DNA of 64,000 bases from Roseiarcus sp963842835. Its GTDB lineage: Bacteria > Pseudomonadota > Alphaproteobacteria > Rhizobiales > Beijerinckiaceae. Position 1 is the first letter of the stretch. The number at the start of each line of letters is the position of its first letter. Below, piece by piece: positions 1-9,639 of the stretch. The translations under genes and the position numbers were made by a program. The notes beneath the pieces are model-generated. The model searched no databases, was not told the DNA's origin, and saw only the letters and a program-made list of their open reading frames with translations. The stretch covers positions 186,001 to 250,000 of the forward strand of contig CAWJIB010000013.1 in NCBI GenBank assembly GCA_963842835.1, read 5' to 3'.

Positions 1-687
1 CTCCCGCACAAATTGATGGCTCGCTTCAGCATATCGCACACCCCATTTCGCCACGCTCGAAGCTCTTATTCTGCGCCTCAACCCTAGTTGATTGCTAAAG
101 GGCGTTCCTTTCTTGGGTTGGCCTGGATCTGAGACCCCCCTTCGGCTATAGTGAGCTCTCAAATCAACCCGGGGAAGCCGAAGGCAACCGTTAGTTTCCC
201 GTTCCCGGAAGTCGACTGTAAGTGCATGCCCTGTGAGAATCTGAGCGCCTCGTCGATTCTCATCATACAGCGAGCGAAAAACGGCCTGTTGCTGCACTGG
301 AGAGTTAAGCAATTCAGAAACGACGCCCGCGGGTACGTTTGTCGTATTGTGCGGAAAATTCTACACCTTCCTTCGACGCAGTTGACCATTCGCTTAGGCG
401 TGCAAACTACCATCGGACACGGCGGTAATATTTCTGACACAATAATTCGACCATTTTGGCGCCTCAATTGATCGACATTCCCTATATGATGCCTACATCA
501 TTTCTGCGTTACCGACAAGGCGGTTTGCAATTGCTCGCCCTGCTCCGGTCAGGCCGGGATTGGCAGGCGCTTGTCGGCGAGGGTGAGCCGGATGGCCTCG
601 AGAGCGCCGATTGGGCGGCGTCGGGCGGTTTGGACGAACGTTTGGATCTCGGCATAAAGCTTTGCGCCCCATATGGTCCGAAATCCG
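1..687. other. No recognisable gene at left edge
   Basis: Open frames of about 100 codons exist on both strands but overlap each other and resemble no family I know. The minus frame at about 549-690 lies directly downstream of the broken GT2 start and does not read as the rest of that glycosyltransferase, so the 3' part of that gene has been lost or replaced here. Confidence 0.5.
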
Positions 688-888
688 TTAGCGATTTTGC
701 GAAACGCCGGGCGCCAACAGGGCAGCCTTAAGTTCTCGAAAAGCGGCTTCTCCTCCATTTTCGCAAACGAGAATATCGAACGGCGGATCTGGCGTCGCTC
801 GTGAAAGGGCGGCCAGACACGAGTGACTGTCCCGTGAGTTTTTGTAGGCCACAATCAGGACAGCCACTCGGCCGCTACGGCTAGTCAT
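688..888 (-). pseudogene. Truncated family 2 glycosyltransferase (N-terminal stub)
   Basis: The 66-residue frame begins with the usual GT2 first beta-strand (RVAVLIVAYKNSRD) and the following helix and strand (CLAAL...DILVCENGG), where an intact GT2 would place its nucleotide-binding fold. It then stops at 688, whereas GT2 enzymes are normally about 250-350 residues. Its ATG at 886-888 overlaps the end of the dehydrogenase gene, whose stop is at 881-883, so it was the fourth gene of the wec-type operon and was probably translationally coupled. Neither downstream reading frame continues the fold. I infer a 3' deletion. A very short real protein is possible but unlikely. Confidence 0.6.
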
Positions 889-2167
889 TTAGGCCCCGAG
901 CGGCGAAGTTGCGATTGGGCATATCCTGCCATATTCCCCGCGTATCGAGGACCGCCAAATGTCGACGTTCCGCTAGAGGGATGTTTTTGAATTGATCATG
1001 GTCGACCAGCACGATCGCGACCTCACATTGCCGCACGGCCTCGTCGAGATCGCTCAATTTCGCTCCATGCTTGGCGATTTCAGCCGGCAACTCGTGAATA
1101 AATGGCTCGACAATCCTGATGCGGGAGCCGTACCGCTCCGAGAGCTGACGGGCGACCTCCAATGCCGGACTTTCCCTTAAGTCGTCGACATTGGCTTTGA
1201 ACGCCAGGCCGCAGCAGGCGACTTCCGCGAATGGTTGTTCCTCGATCAGCGCTACGGCCCGTTCGACCGTAGTCGTGATCTTCGAATCGTTCACCTCGCG
1301 GCTGGTTCTGATGAGCCTTGCGATATCCGGCGCCGAATCGACGATAAACCACGGGTCGATCGCAATGCAGTGTCCCCCTACTCCCGGTCCTGGACGCAGT
1401 ACATTGACGCGTGGATGGCGATTGGCGATGTCAATCACCTCCCAGACGTTGATTCCGTATCGATCGCAAATCAGCGAGAGCTCATTGGCAAATGCGATAT
1501 TGGTGTCACGGAAAGCGTTTTCCGTCAGCTTGACCATCTCGGCGCAGCGGGCCGTTGTCGTTGTGCAAGTCCCGCGGATGAACATTTTATAAAAGCGTTG
1601 GGCTTCACGCGCGCAGTTAGGCGTAATCCCGCCAATGCAACGATCGTTGTTGACCAATTCCGTCAAGATCCGGCCTGGCAAAACGCGCTCGGCGCAGTAG
1701 GCGACCGCAATGGATCCATCGCCTTTCTCTCCTGTGCCGACAGTCAATTCCGGCCGCCGAGCGGCGATCCTTTTCGCGATTTCCTCGGTCGTGCCGATCG
1801 GCGACGTCAACTCGAGGATAACCAGATTGCCTGGTTGTAAAACGCCGCAGACGTCATCGACGGCCGCAAAAACGCTTCGCAGATCGGGACGCTTGTCTGC
1901 GTCGATAGGAGTTGGGACCGCGATGATGAACACGTTCGCGGGCTCGGGTTTGGAAGCCGCGCGAAGCGTTCCGTTTGAAACGACCTTCTGGACGAGCCCG
2001 TCCAGATCGGGCTCGGCGATGTGAATCGACCCTGCCGCCACAGTCTTGACGACCCGCTCGTTCACGTCCACGCCCAGGACGCTGATCCCGCGGCTGGCTA
2101 CGACCGCGGCGGTCGGAAGGCCGATATAGCCAAGGCCAATGACGTTAACCCTAGGAAGCTCCACCAT
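881..2167 (-). CDS. wecC: UDP-N-acetyl-D-mannosamine dehydrogenase
   Basis: This NAD-dependent cytosolic enzyme oxidises UDP-ManNAc to UDP-ManNAcA, a sugar donor for surface polysaccharide. The 428-residue length fits the UDP-glucose/GDP-mannose dehydrogenase family. The N-terminal Rossmann motif GLGYIGLP is at residues 11-18. The central helix carries Lys213 (MVKLTENAFRD), and the catalytic cysteine is Cys267 in GGHC, followed by AIDPWF. The C-terminal UDP-binding domain keeps KANVDDLRESPA. The start overlaps the end of the epimerase gene by 17 bases, so the two are in one operon. WecC rather than another family member is inferred from the adjacent 2-epimerase, which makes its substrate. Confidence 0.9.
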   Translation of the reverse strand: MVELPRVNVIGLGYIGLPTAAVVASRGISVLGVDVNERVVKTVAAGSIHIAEPDLDGLVQKVVSNGTLRAASKPEPANVFIIAVPTPIDADKRPDLRSVFAAVDDVCGVLQPGNLVILELTSPIGTTEEIAKRIAARRPELTVGTGEKGDGSIAVAYCAERVLPGRILTELVNNDRCIGGITPNCAREAQRFYKMFIRGTCTTTTARCAEMVKLTENAFRDTNIAFANELSLICDRYGINVWEVIDIANRHPRVNVLRPGPGVGGHCIAIDPWFIVDSAPDIARLIRTSREVNDSKITTTVERAVALIEEQPFAEVACCGLAFKANVDDLRESPALEVARQLSERYGSRIRIVEPFIHELPAEIAKHGAKLSDLDEAVRQCEVAIVLVDHDQFKNIPLAERRHLAVLDTRGIWQDMPNRNFAARGLND

Positions 2168-3284
2168 CTAGCATGATCCTCACGATACGCTCGCTCGCGT
2201 GTCCATCACCAAAGGGATTATGAGCGCGCGACATTGCAGAATAGTGATCGGGATCATCGAGCAATCGCCGAACCTCGGATAAAATACGATTGGGATCGGT
2301 TCCGACGAGGCGCGCTGTTCCAGCGTCGACGCCTTCTGGCCGTTCCGTCGTGTCCCTCATGACGAGCACAGGCTTCCCTAGCGCGGGCGCCTCCTCCTGG
2401 ATCCCGCCGGAGTCGGTGAGTACAATCTCCGCCGCCGAGAGAAGGGCGACGAAGTCCGGATATTCTTGGGGCGCGATGATCTCGACCTGCGGATGCGAGG
2501 CGAGGCGAACGCCCAGCACGTCGCGCACGTTGGGATTGGGGTGCAGCGGCAATACTATCGCGACATCCGGCCTCTTGAGAATTTGAAGCAACGCGCCGGC
2601 AATCCGATTCATGCCTTCGCCGAAGTTCTCTCGCCGATGCGACGTAACCAGAATAATGCGCCGGCCATCCTGGCGCTCCAAAATTTCGCGTGAGCGGGAC
2701 GCAAGCTCTGGATTGGCGTCTATTAGAGCCTTTGTAGCGAGAAGGGCGTCTACGACCGTATTTCCGGTCACATAGACACGGTCGTCCGGAATGTTCTCTC
2801 GCTTCAGCACCTCAGCTGCGCGCTGCGTCGGCGCGAAATGCTGGTCGGCGATCGCGGATACGATCTTTCTATTCACCTCTTCGGGCCACGGAGCATAGAT
2901 ATCTCCACTTCGTAGGCCCGCCTCCACATGAGACACCGGTATGCGACGGTAGTACGAGGCAATTGCTCCTATCATCGCTGTGGCTGTATCGCCTTGCACA
3001 ATCACCCTGTCAGGATGCGCTGCGTCGAGAACTTCGCCGACCGCGAGCAAAAGCCTGGCGCTAAGTTGGTCAAGAGACTGGTTCGGTCTCATCAAATCGA
3101 GATCAATGTCGGGGACTATGTTCGCCAACTTCAACACTTTGTCCAAAAGCTCGCGATGCTGCGCGGTCGCACAAACCGTTACTCTTACCCCTTTTTCTTT
3201 ATTCAGTTGGTTAACAATCGGAAAGAGTTTAATTGCTTCTGGCCTGGTCCCGACCAACACAAGACAATGTTTTCTATCGGTCAT
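2151..3284 (-). CDS. wecB: UDP-N-acetylglucosamine 2-epimerase, non-hydrolysing
   Basis: The enzyme interconverts UDP-GlcNAc and UDP-ManNAc, the first step toward ManNAcA. The GT-B fold is complete at 377 residues. Motifs visible in order are GTRPEAIK (12-19), QGDT (97-100), HVEAGLRSGD (119-128), PEEVNR (134-139), TSHRREN (214-220), PLHPNPNV (about 246-253) and DSGGIQEE (291-298), which binds the UDP. The ATG shares an ATGA overlap with the stop of the preceding glycosyltransferase, which indicates tight translational coupling. The next gene, the matching dehydrogenase, overlaps its 3' end. No frameshift or substitution at an expected active-site residue was seen. Confidence 0.93.
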   Translation of the reverse strand: MTDRKHCLVLVGTRPEAIKLFPIVNQLNKEKGVRVTVCATAQHRELLDKVLKLANIVPDIDLDLMRPNQSLDQLSARLLLAVGEVLDAAHPDRVIVQGDTATAMIGAIASYYRRIPVSHVEAGLRSGDIYAPWPEEVNRKIVSAIADQHFAPTQRAAEVLKRENIPDDRVYVTGNTVVDALLATKALIDANPELASRSREILERQDGRRIILVTSHRRENFGEGMNRIAGALLQILKRPDVAIVLPLHPNPNVRDVLGVRLASHPQVEIIAPQEYPDFVALLSAAEIVLTDSGGIQEEAPALGKPVLVMRDTTERPEGVDAGTARLVGTDPNRILSEVRRLLDDPDHYSAMSRAHNPFGDGHASERIVRIMLDGGAS

Positions 3285-4051
3285 TGTGGGTAAATATGCG
3301 CGTGAGGACGTTTAATAACCATACGTCTTGCGATTTCTTTGAGGATCAGACCGGCAAATACTGTATTTGTCTTAGCGTATCTCCACCACATTCGACGCGG
3401 CTCCTGATAAACGCGATAGAGCCATTCCAAACCGTATTCCTGGAATCTAGAAGGAGCACGATTGACATGGCCCGCCACAACATCAAATGAGCCCCCGACG
3501 CCCATGATAAAGGGAACGCCGAGCGAATCCCTATAGGCTGCGAGAAAACGTTCCTTCCGCGGCGTGGGCATCCCGATAAAAAGACAATCGGCGCCGCTGC
3601 GCAGAATCGCATTGACCACTTCGGGCTCTTGCTGGGGAGTGAAGTAGCCGTCTCTGACGCCCGCGAACGAAAGCGCGGGATGCCTCGTGGCGATTTCCGC
3701 GGCGGCCTTGCGAACGACGCGGTCCGCGCCGCCGAGAAGAAATGGCCGGAAGCGCTCTTCCGCGCAAACAGCCATAAGGTTGAGAAAGAGGTCAATCCCC
3801 GCCACGCGCTCCGGCACGTGAATTCCAAGCACCCGCGCGCCGAAGACTATGCCCATGCCGTCGATGCCGACCACGTCGCTGCCAGCAACGTCGGAAGAGA
3901 GCACAGGATCAAATCGCATATTGACCAGTTTTGCTACGTTCAGAGCAACGTGCTGCATTCTCACGCGCTCGCGCATTGCGGTCCGGGCCAAGTCGATGGT
4001 TTCCGCCATCGTTAAGATATCGACTGGACATCCCATCAGCTCGGTACGCAT
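3281..4051 (-). CDS. WecG/TagA/CpsF family glycosyltransferase
   Basis: The family transfers ManNAcA, ManNAc or similar sugars onto an undecaprenyl-diphosphate-linked GlcNAc at the inner membrane. The 256-residue protein has the family signatures: HVALNVAKLV near residue 34, DGMGIVF with the probable catalytic Asp64, FLLGG near 104, and VPFIMGVGGSFDVVAGHV near the C-terminal third, followed by a basic, membrane-associating tail (RRMWWRYAKT). It is the first gene of the operon. A GGGAG ribosome-binding site sits about eight bases before its ATG at 4051. Because the following genes make UDP-ManNAcA, that sugar is the inferred donor. HfsJ-like holdfast transferases are in the same family and cannot be excluded. 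Confidence 0.85.
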   Translation of the reverse strand: MRTELMGCPVDILTMAETIDLARTAMRERVRMQHVALNVAKLVNMRFDPVLSSDVAGSDVVGIDGMGIVFGARVLGIHVPERVAGIDLFLNLMAVCAEERFRPFLLGGADRVVRKAAAEIATRHPALSFAGVRDGYFTPQQEPEVVNAILRSGADCLFIGMPTPRKERFLAAYRDSLGVPFIMGVGGSFDVVAGHVNRAPSRFQEYGLEWLYRVYQEPRRMWWRYAKTNTVFAGLILKEIARRMVIKRPHAHIYPQ

Positions 4052-4611
4052 CGGAGACTCCCACGCTCTAACCTCGGCGCCTTCGGTGGCGACAGCGCAA
4101 CAAATTGCACCTTCACTTCACCGCGCATTCCAAACGCTACGTAATCTCATCGAGATGATATAACAGAAATAGGCAAAATGCAAACGAATTTTGCGCTGCA
4201 AAAAGCACTTCGCCTGTCGGCATCGAGATTATGTCGGACGAATATGCTTGGTAAAAAGACACAACCGCCACACCACCAAGCTCAATCGAGTTTAGTATGG
4301 GGTCCTGCAGATATTTAAGCTAGGCCTGACAGTTCAATTTACGCAAGCACGCGCCTCGAAGCTCCTTCCAACGCTCCGCCAACTTGCATGCGGCGCCGCC
4401 CGCGTGCAAACTAACTACCATCGTTAACGATCTTCGTAGTGACAACGCTGTACCGTTCAAGCGACCGGCCTTCCGAGTTGCCCCCTTCGCAAATTAGCGG
4501 CCGCTTGGTCACGTTTCCTAACGTCACCGAAATTAACATGGCGTACGCTAAGCAACAAGTGGGATTTGTTAGGCCTTTTGGACGGATTTGGTCAAAATCC
4601 ATGCAAAGGCC
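4052..4611. other. AT-rich leader region of the wec-type operon
   Basis: No gene is seen. The stretch at about 4140-4330 is clearly more AT-rich than its surroundings and lies upstream of the first wec-type gene, so the operon promoter should be here. I could not assign -35/-10 boxes with confidence. Confidence 0.45.
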
Positions 4612-4810
4612 AGGCAACGAAGAAGTCGTAGTTTTTTGAGGTTTTCTCGCATCTTAGGGCAACGCGCTTGAAGCGCTTGATTTTGCCGACCGCCTGCTCG
4701 ATACGGCCGCGCCCCTTGTAGAGAACCTTTGGGAAGAAGGCCGACGTCCCGACGGCGTTCTTTCGAAGCAGACCGGCGATAACTCCATTCCTATCCGTAG
4801 AGTAACGCCC
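4612..4810 (-). pseudogene. IS5-family transposase, C-terminal remnant
   Basis: On the minus strand the frame reads AFFPKVLYKGRGRIEQ, then VGKIKRFKRVALRCEKT and KNYDFFVA, the typical C-terminal part of an IS5-type DDE transposase around the catalytic Glu (RIEQ). The catalytic-core N-terminal half is absent and the normal ending (a conserved KSVHTA-like tail) is replaced by an unrelated sequence. It is a fragment with no visible inverted repeats. Confidence 0.7.
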
Positions 4811-4912
4811 CTTCTTGGAGATTCGGGCAGCGTGACCACGAGCCCGGTTACGCCGCCTTCCTGGCCCCATCACCCAGTTTCCGGCATGGCTCATTGCGCG
4901 CGAGGCCAGGCT

Positions 4913-5224
4913 GAGATCCCCATCAGGCCGCACAAGTCCCAGCTTGCGTCGGACCGCGCGGGTTATCGCTCGGCGCTCGCTAATCAGGTCCGCCTCGTGC
5001 TGCACAACGCCGGCTATTGGCCGATACTCGCTGTCCGCGAGGCCATTGCAAAAGTGCGCGACTTGGCCAAAGCCAAATTCATGACGTTGCGGTCACGTCC
5101 GATCAAGATCGCCGCGCGCGTCATTGAGACCAGCAACCGCATGCGTCTCGCCTTGGCGGCGGCATGTCCCGAGGCCGATCTTTTTCGCCGCTTGCCCGGC
5201 GCACTGATTGCTTGCGGACAATGA
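4913..5224 (+). pseudogene. IS1380-family transposase, C-terminal remnant
   Basis: About 103 codons encode the C-terminal segment of an IS1380 transposase: IRPHKSQLASDRAG, ALANQVRLVLHNAGYW, then ARVIETSNRMRLALAAACPE and DLFRRLPGAL. The DDE core is missing upstream, where the IS5 remnant lies instead. A longer, inverted copy of the same family occurs at 12854-14030, so the two remnants bracket the type I secretion and Wzc genes. Confidence 0.75.
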
Positions 5225-5962
5225 TCGCCGGGACATAGCGCCTTGTTCGACCGTTCAGATCACTCCAGCGGGTCCGCAAAAAGTACGATACTCAGTGGGC
5301 GAAAAATCCCAACGACCACGTGCGCGCAAAATCAACCCGCCCAATGGCTATCCCAACGGCAAGGACGTCATAAATAAGGGGGCAGTCACACCTAACTAAA
5401 TATTCGTGATTGGCTGCTTGGGTCGCTCCAGTCCCTGTCGTTAAGGAACTTAACGGACTCCTTGGCGCGATGCCCACAATTCGGCCATCAGTTTTTGCGA
5501 ATTCCTAACACGCTTCGGGCATGGTTATCTTCATCGATGACCTGTGAGCTAGGGGTTGCCGATGCGAAAATTAAAGGCCGCCGTGAGGCAGCCGGCGCGA
5601 GCTAGACCGCAAGCTGCTCGGATTGGTCGCTGAAGCCATCCAAGTCGGCGACTTGACCGGCGCCGGTAAAATGTTTGACAAAGGCGCGACAGTGAAGGCA
5701 ACAGCATGGTCAAACCGCGAACGCGAGTTTCGCCGTTTCAGCGACGGGGCCGGCAGCGCCGGAAAGCGAGCTTTACCGGCGCGAGTAGTCATCAGAACAT
5801 GGTATTCTCGGCGTGAATTGATTCTAATTGACGTGGCGTGATAACGCGTCGCGACCGAGTCAAGCGTTGCGGGGCTCGGGCCTCTCGATAGTTGCGACTG
5901 GTCTGGTTGGCGTTGCGACTAGTGGCCGGTTGCGCCAGATCCGGAACGGCTGAAGGAGCACG
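5225..5962. other. Intergenic, no gene recognised
   Basis: Only short frames without family resemblance are present. The right end must hold the promoter of the secretion genes. A purine-rich GAAGGAG at about 5951 is the likely ribosome-binding site for the ABC transporter start at 5963. Confidence 0.5.
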
Positions 5963-8116
5963 ATGGTCGAGCGTCAAAACGAAAATGCGGCAAGCGCGAA
6001 TGGCGCCGACCAGGGATTGGCGGCGCTGACGATGCTCATGCGTTTCTATGGAGTTCCGGCCGATCCGGAGCAGATCCGGCACCGATTCGGCGCCAAGCGC
6101 ATCGGTTTTCCGGAGATGCTGCTCTGCGCAAAGGAATTCGGCCTCAAGGCGCGCGTTTGCAAGACCCAGTGGAAGCGGCTGGCCGCCACGCCGATGCCGG
6201 CGATCGCCATGCTCCGCGATGGCGGCTTCCTGATCTTAGGCAAGGTTTCCGACAACGCAGCTATCGTCCAGGACGCGTTTCCCGCCCGGCCTCAACTCGT
6301 CACACAGGCCGAGCTCGAGGCGGTCTGGGACGGTCGCCTGCTGTTGATGACGCGCCGCGCGGAACTCGTGGAACTATCGCGCCGCTTTGACATAACGTGG
6401 TTTATGGGGGCGATCCACAAATATCGCGGATTGCTCGGAGAAGTGCTGCTGGCGTCGTTCTTCCTCCAGTTGTTCGCGCTCGTATCTCCTTTGTTCTTCC
6501 AAATCGTCATCGACAAAGTGCTGGTGCATCGGGGCATGAGCACGCTCGATGTGCTTGTCGTCGGCCTCGTTGCGATCGCCGTGTTCGAGACTGTCCTGGG
6601 GATCCTGCGGACATACCTTTTCGCGCATACCACCAACCGTATTGACGTGGAGTTGGGCGCCAGGCTGTTCCGCCATCTGCTCGCGTTGCCGATCGCCTAT
6701 TTCCAGTCAAGAAGGGTCGGCAACTCGGTCGCGCGCGTGCGCGAACTCGAAAACATCCGCAATTTTCTCACGAGCTCAGCCCTAACCCTGGTGATCGATC
6801 TTGTCTTCGCGGTCGTTTTCGTCGCGGTCATGTTCCTTTATTCTCCGCTTCTGAGTCTTGTCGTGGTCGGGTCATTCCCGATCTACATCGGGATATCAGC
6901 CGGAGTGGCGCCGCTTTTCCGCCGGCGGCTCGACGAGAAATTCAAGCGGGGCGCCGAAAACCAAGCGTTCCTCGTCGAAAGCGTCACCGCGGTCGAGACT
7001 TTGAAGTCGATGGCGGTCGAGCCGCAGATGCAACAGCGCTGGGAGGAGCAGCTCGCCAGCTACGTGGCCTCGAGCTTTCGCGTGCTCAGCCTCGGCAACA
7101 CCGCGAGCCAAAGTGTGCAGCTGGTCAGCAAGCTTGTCACAGCGGGGATACTTTATTTCGGCGCTAAGCAGGTGATCGACGGCAACCTGACCGTCGGCGA
7201 GCTCGTCGCATTCAACATCCTGGCCGGACGGGTTAGCGCGCCTGTCCTGCGGCTTGCGCAGATGTGGCAGGATTTCCAGCAGGCTCAGCTATCGGTGGCG
7301 CGGCTCGGCGACATCTTGAATACCCCGGCCGAACCGAGCTATCGCCCGACGCGCGCCGCGCGACCGGACATTCGTGGCGACGTCACATTCGAGCACGTGA
7401 CATTTCGCTACCGCATCGACGGTCCGGAAGTGCTGCACGACGTTTCGCTAAGCGTGACGGCGGGACAAATCATCGGCATTGTCGGCCCCTCCGGCTCTGG
7501 GAAGAGCACGTTCGCCAAGCTCATTCTGCGGCTTTATGCCGCCGAAAGCGGCCGCGTGCTGATCGACGGGGTCGATCTCGCCGTCGTCGATACCGCCTGG
7601 CTGCGCCGACAGATCGGTCTGATCATGCAAGAAAGCATATTATTCAATCGCTCGGTGCGCGACAACATCGCCCTCTCCAATCCCGGCATGCCGATCGAGG
7701 AGGTCATGGAGGCCGCGAAGCTCGCCGGAGCGCACGACTTCATCTTGGCGATGCCCGACGGCTACGACACGATTGTTGGCGAGCGCGGCGACAGTCTCTC
7801 CGGCGGGCAGCGCCAGCGCATCGCCATCGCCCGGGCCCTGGTCGCAAATCCCCGCGTTCTGATCTTCGACGAGGCGACAAGCGCGCTCGACTATGAGAGC
7901 GAGCGCGTTATCCAACAGAACATGCGCCAGATCGCCAAGGGGCGGACCGTATTCATCATCGCACACCGGCTGTCGGCGGTCCGCTTGGCCGACCGCATCA
8001 TCACCATCGAGGGCGGCCGTCTTGTAGAGGACGGGAGCCACAACGAACTGATCAGGAAGGGCGGGCGCTACGCCGCCCTTTATGGGCTACAAGGCGGCCT
8101 CAATGACGTCCGCTAA
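5963..8116 (+). CDS. Type I secretion ABC transporter (HlyB type)
   Basis: This is the inner-membrane ATPase of a type I secretion system. Residues about 15-130 form a peptidase-C39-like domain whose catalytic cysteine is not present (the equivalent helix reads DQGLAAL). In the HlyB class such a domain binds cargo instead of cleaving a leader. Residues about 155-440 are the six-helix exporter membrane domain. The ATPase follows, with Walker A GPSGSGKST near residue 508, signature LSGGQRQR near 612, Walker B VLIFDEATSALD near 632 and the H-loop IIAHRLS. The length of 717 is normal. The start has a GAAGGAG site. The membrane-fusion gene overlaps its 3' end, and the likely outer-membrane partner is the TolC-type gene at 35.3 kb. 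The lack of the catalytic Cys points to RTX or repeat-adhesin cargo rather than bacteriocins. Confidence 0.93.
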   Translation: MVERQNENAASANGADQGLAALTMLMRFYGVPADPEQIRHRFGAKRIGFPEMLLCAKEFGLKARVCKTQWKRLAATPMPAIAMLRDGGFLILGKVSDNAAIVQDAFPARPQLVTQAELEAVWDGRLLLMTRRAELVELSRRFDITWFMGAIHKYRGLLGEVLLASFFLQLFALVSPLFFQIVIDKVLVHRGMSTLDVLVVGLVAIAVFETVLGILRTYLFAHTTNRIDVELGARLFRHLLALPIAYFQSRRVGNSVARVRELENIRNFLTSSALTLVIDLVFAVVFVAVMFLYSPLLSLVVVGSFPIYIGISAGVAPLFRRRLDEKFKRGAENQAFLVESVTAVETLKSMAVEPQMQQRWEEQLASYVASSFRVLSLGNTASQSVQLVSKLVTAGILYFGAKQVIDGNLTVGELVAFNILAGRVSAPVLRLAQMWQDFQQAQLSVARLGDILNTPAEPSYRPTRAARPDIRGDVTFEHVTFRYRIDGPEVLHDVSLSVTAGQIIGIVGPSGSGKSTFAKLILRLYAAESGRVLIDGVDLAVVDTAWLRRQIGLIMQESILFNRSVRDNIALSNPGMPIEEVMEAAKLAGAHDFILAMPDGYDTIVGERGDSLSGGQRQRIAIARALVANPRVLIFDEATSALDYESERVIQQNMRQIAKGRTVFIIAHRLSAVRLADRIITIEGGRLVEDGSHNELIRKGGRYAALYGLQGGLNDVR

Positions 8117-9536
8117 GAACGTCTTCCAATTCGTGCTTCGCCCCGACCGCCGTAACCGGGACGAGCGCGCTTTCCTGCCCGCGGCGCTGGAAATCGTCGA
8201 GACGCCGCCGTCGCCGATCGGGCGAGCGATCACACTGACGATCATGCTCTTCTTCTGCCTTGCGCTGGCCTGGGCGAGCTTCGGAAGCTTCGACATCGTC
8301 GCGTCCGCGCCCGGAAGAATCGTTCCGAGCGGCCGCGTCAAGTTGGTGCAGCCTTTCGCGGCGGGCGTGGTGCGGGCGATCCATGTGCACGATGGTCAGT
8401 CGGTGGCGGCCGGCGATGTCCTGATCGAGCTCGACCCCACGATGAACGAGGCGGAGCGCGACCACCTCAAAAGCGATCTTGTGGCGGCGCAGCTCGACAT
8501 TGCCCGGCTTAAAGCCGCGACGGCGGAAAATTTGAATAGCGCGGCCGACGACTTTCATCCCCCCGCGGACGCGAGCCCGGACCTTGTCGCGACGCAGCGC
8601 CACTATCTCATCCAACAAACAAGCGAGCATCTCGCGAAACTGGCGACTCTCGACGACCAGCGAAATCAAAAGCAAGCCGAGTGCGCCAGTATTGCGGCGG
8701 CGATTGAAAAGCTCAGTGGGATCATCCCTGTGGTTGAGCAACGGACTCAAATCCATAAGACCCTTCTCGATCATCAGACCGGATCGAAACTGGCCTATCT
8801 TGAGTTTCTTCAAACGCTACTCGAAAGCAACAAGGAATTGGCGATCGATAAAAGCAAGCTGGACGAAGCTGAGGCCGAGCTCGCCGCCGTTACGCAGGCC
8901 CGGGTGCAAGCCGAGGCCGAATACCAACGCACTCTGCTCGGCGAGCTCGCCGAGGCCGAACGCAAGGCCACAGGTTTCGCCCACGATCTGGACAAAGCCA
9001 ACGAAATGACCAGGCTCCAAAAGCTCACTGCGCCGGTGGACGGCATCGTGCAGCAGCTCGCCATTCATACGGTCGGCGGCGTCGTCACTCCGGCTCAGGC
9101 GCTGCTGGCCGTCGTGCCCAGCGACAGCCGCCTAGAAATCGAGGCTTTGGTCGCCAACCGCGACATCGGCTTCGTTCACGCGGGGCAAGAAGCTGAGGTC
9201 AAGGTCGATACGTTCAATTTCACGCGATACGGGCTAATCAAGGGCGAAGTCTTGAGCGTCTCGCCGGACGCCATCACGCGCGATAAGCCGCGGGACAAAT
9301 CCAGCGAAAATCTCCAGGGGACTGAAGAGGGAACCAGCGAACCGAGAGGCCAGGAGTTCGCCTACGCCGCCCACGTATCGCTCGACCACACCCAGATGAA
9401 GATCGACGATAAATTGCTCAGCCTGTCCCCTGGAATGGCGGTCACTGTTGAGATAAAGACAGGCTCGCGGACGATGCTCAGCTATTTGCTGTCGCCGTTC
9501 ATGAGGGTCCGGCAGGAGAGTTTTCACGAGCGATAG
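8103..9536 (+). CDS. Type I secretion membrane-fusion protein (HlyD family)
   Basis: This periplasmic adaptor links the ABC transporter to a TolC-like channel. A single N-terminal membrane helix lies at about residues 42-62 of this start (LTIMLFFCLALAWASF). A lipoyl-like beta-barrel segment follows (GRIVPSGRVKLVQP...GVVRAIHVHDGQSV). Long Lys/Glu/Ala-rich coiled coils occupy about 110-300, then comes the second lipoyl half (LTAPVDGIVQQLAIHTVGGVV) and a beta-barrel C-terminus ending LLSPFMRVRQES, a common ending in this family. I chose the ATG at 8103, which overlaps the transporter stop by 14 bases, over the upstream ATG at 8082. Co-expression by translational coupling is likely. The gene appears intact although an IS3 remnant begins about 100 bases after its stop. 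Confidence 0.9.
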   Translation: MTSAKNVFQFVLRPDRRNRDERAFLPAALEIVETPPSPIGRAITLTIMLFFCLALAWASFGSFDIVASAPGRIVPSGRVKLVQPFAAGVVRAIHVHDGQSVAAGDVLIELDPTMNEAERDHLKSDLVAAQLDIARLKAATAENLNSAADDFHPPADASPDLVATQRHYLIQQTSEHLAKLATLDDQRNQKQAECASIAAAIEKLSGIIPVVEQRTQIHKTLLDHQTGSKLAYLEFLQTLLESNKELAIDKSKLDEAEAELAAVTQARVQAEAEYQRTLLGELAEAERKATGFAHDLDKANEMTRLQKLTAPVDGIVQQLAIHTVGGVVTPAQALLAVVPSDSRLEIEALVANRDIGFVHAGQEAEVKVDTFNFTRYGLIKGEVLSVSPDAITRDKPRDKSSENLQGTEEGTSEPRGQEFAYAAHVSLDHTQMKIDDKLLSLSPGMAVTVEIKTGSRTMLSYLLSPFMRVRQESFHER

Positions 9537-9639
9537 CGCCAATAAACTTGGCGCTGTGATCCCGGACGTTCATCCATTTGACGCCAGAGTCTTGGGTTGA
9601 GATTGGCGCAAGAGCGCCGGCGGAGCAAGGGGCGATCGG

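Noticed and set aside
5963..6400. Peptidase activity of the C39-like domain of the ABC transporter
   Set aside because: The catalytic cysteine is not at the expected place (DQGLAAL instead of a DC-containing motif), so it is a degenerate, HlyB-like domain, not a leader peptidase.
8082..8102. Upstream ATG at 8082 for the HlyD-family gene
   Set aside because: The added residues (MGYKAAS) are within the transporter C-terminus and have no better ribosome-binding site; the ATG at 8103 gives the usual short coupling overlap.
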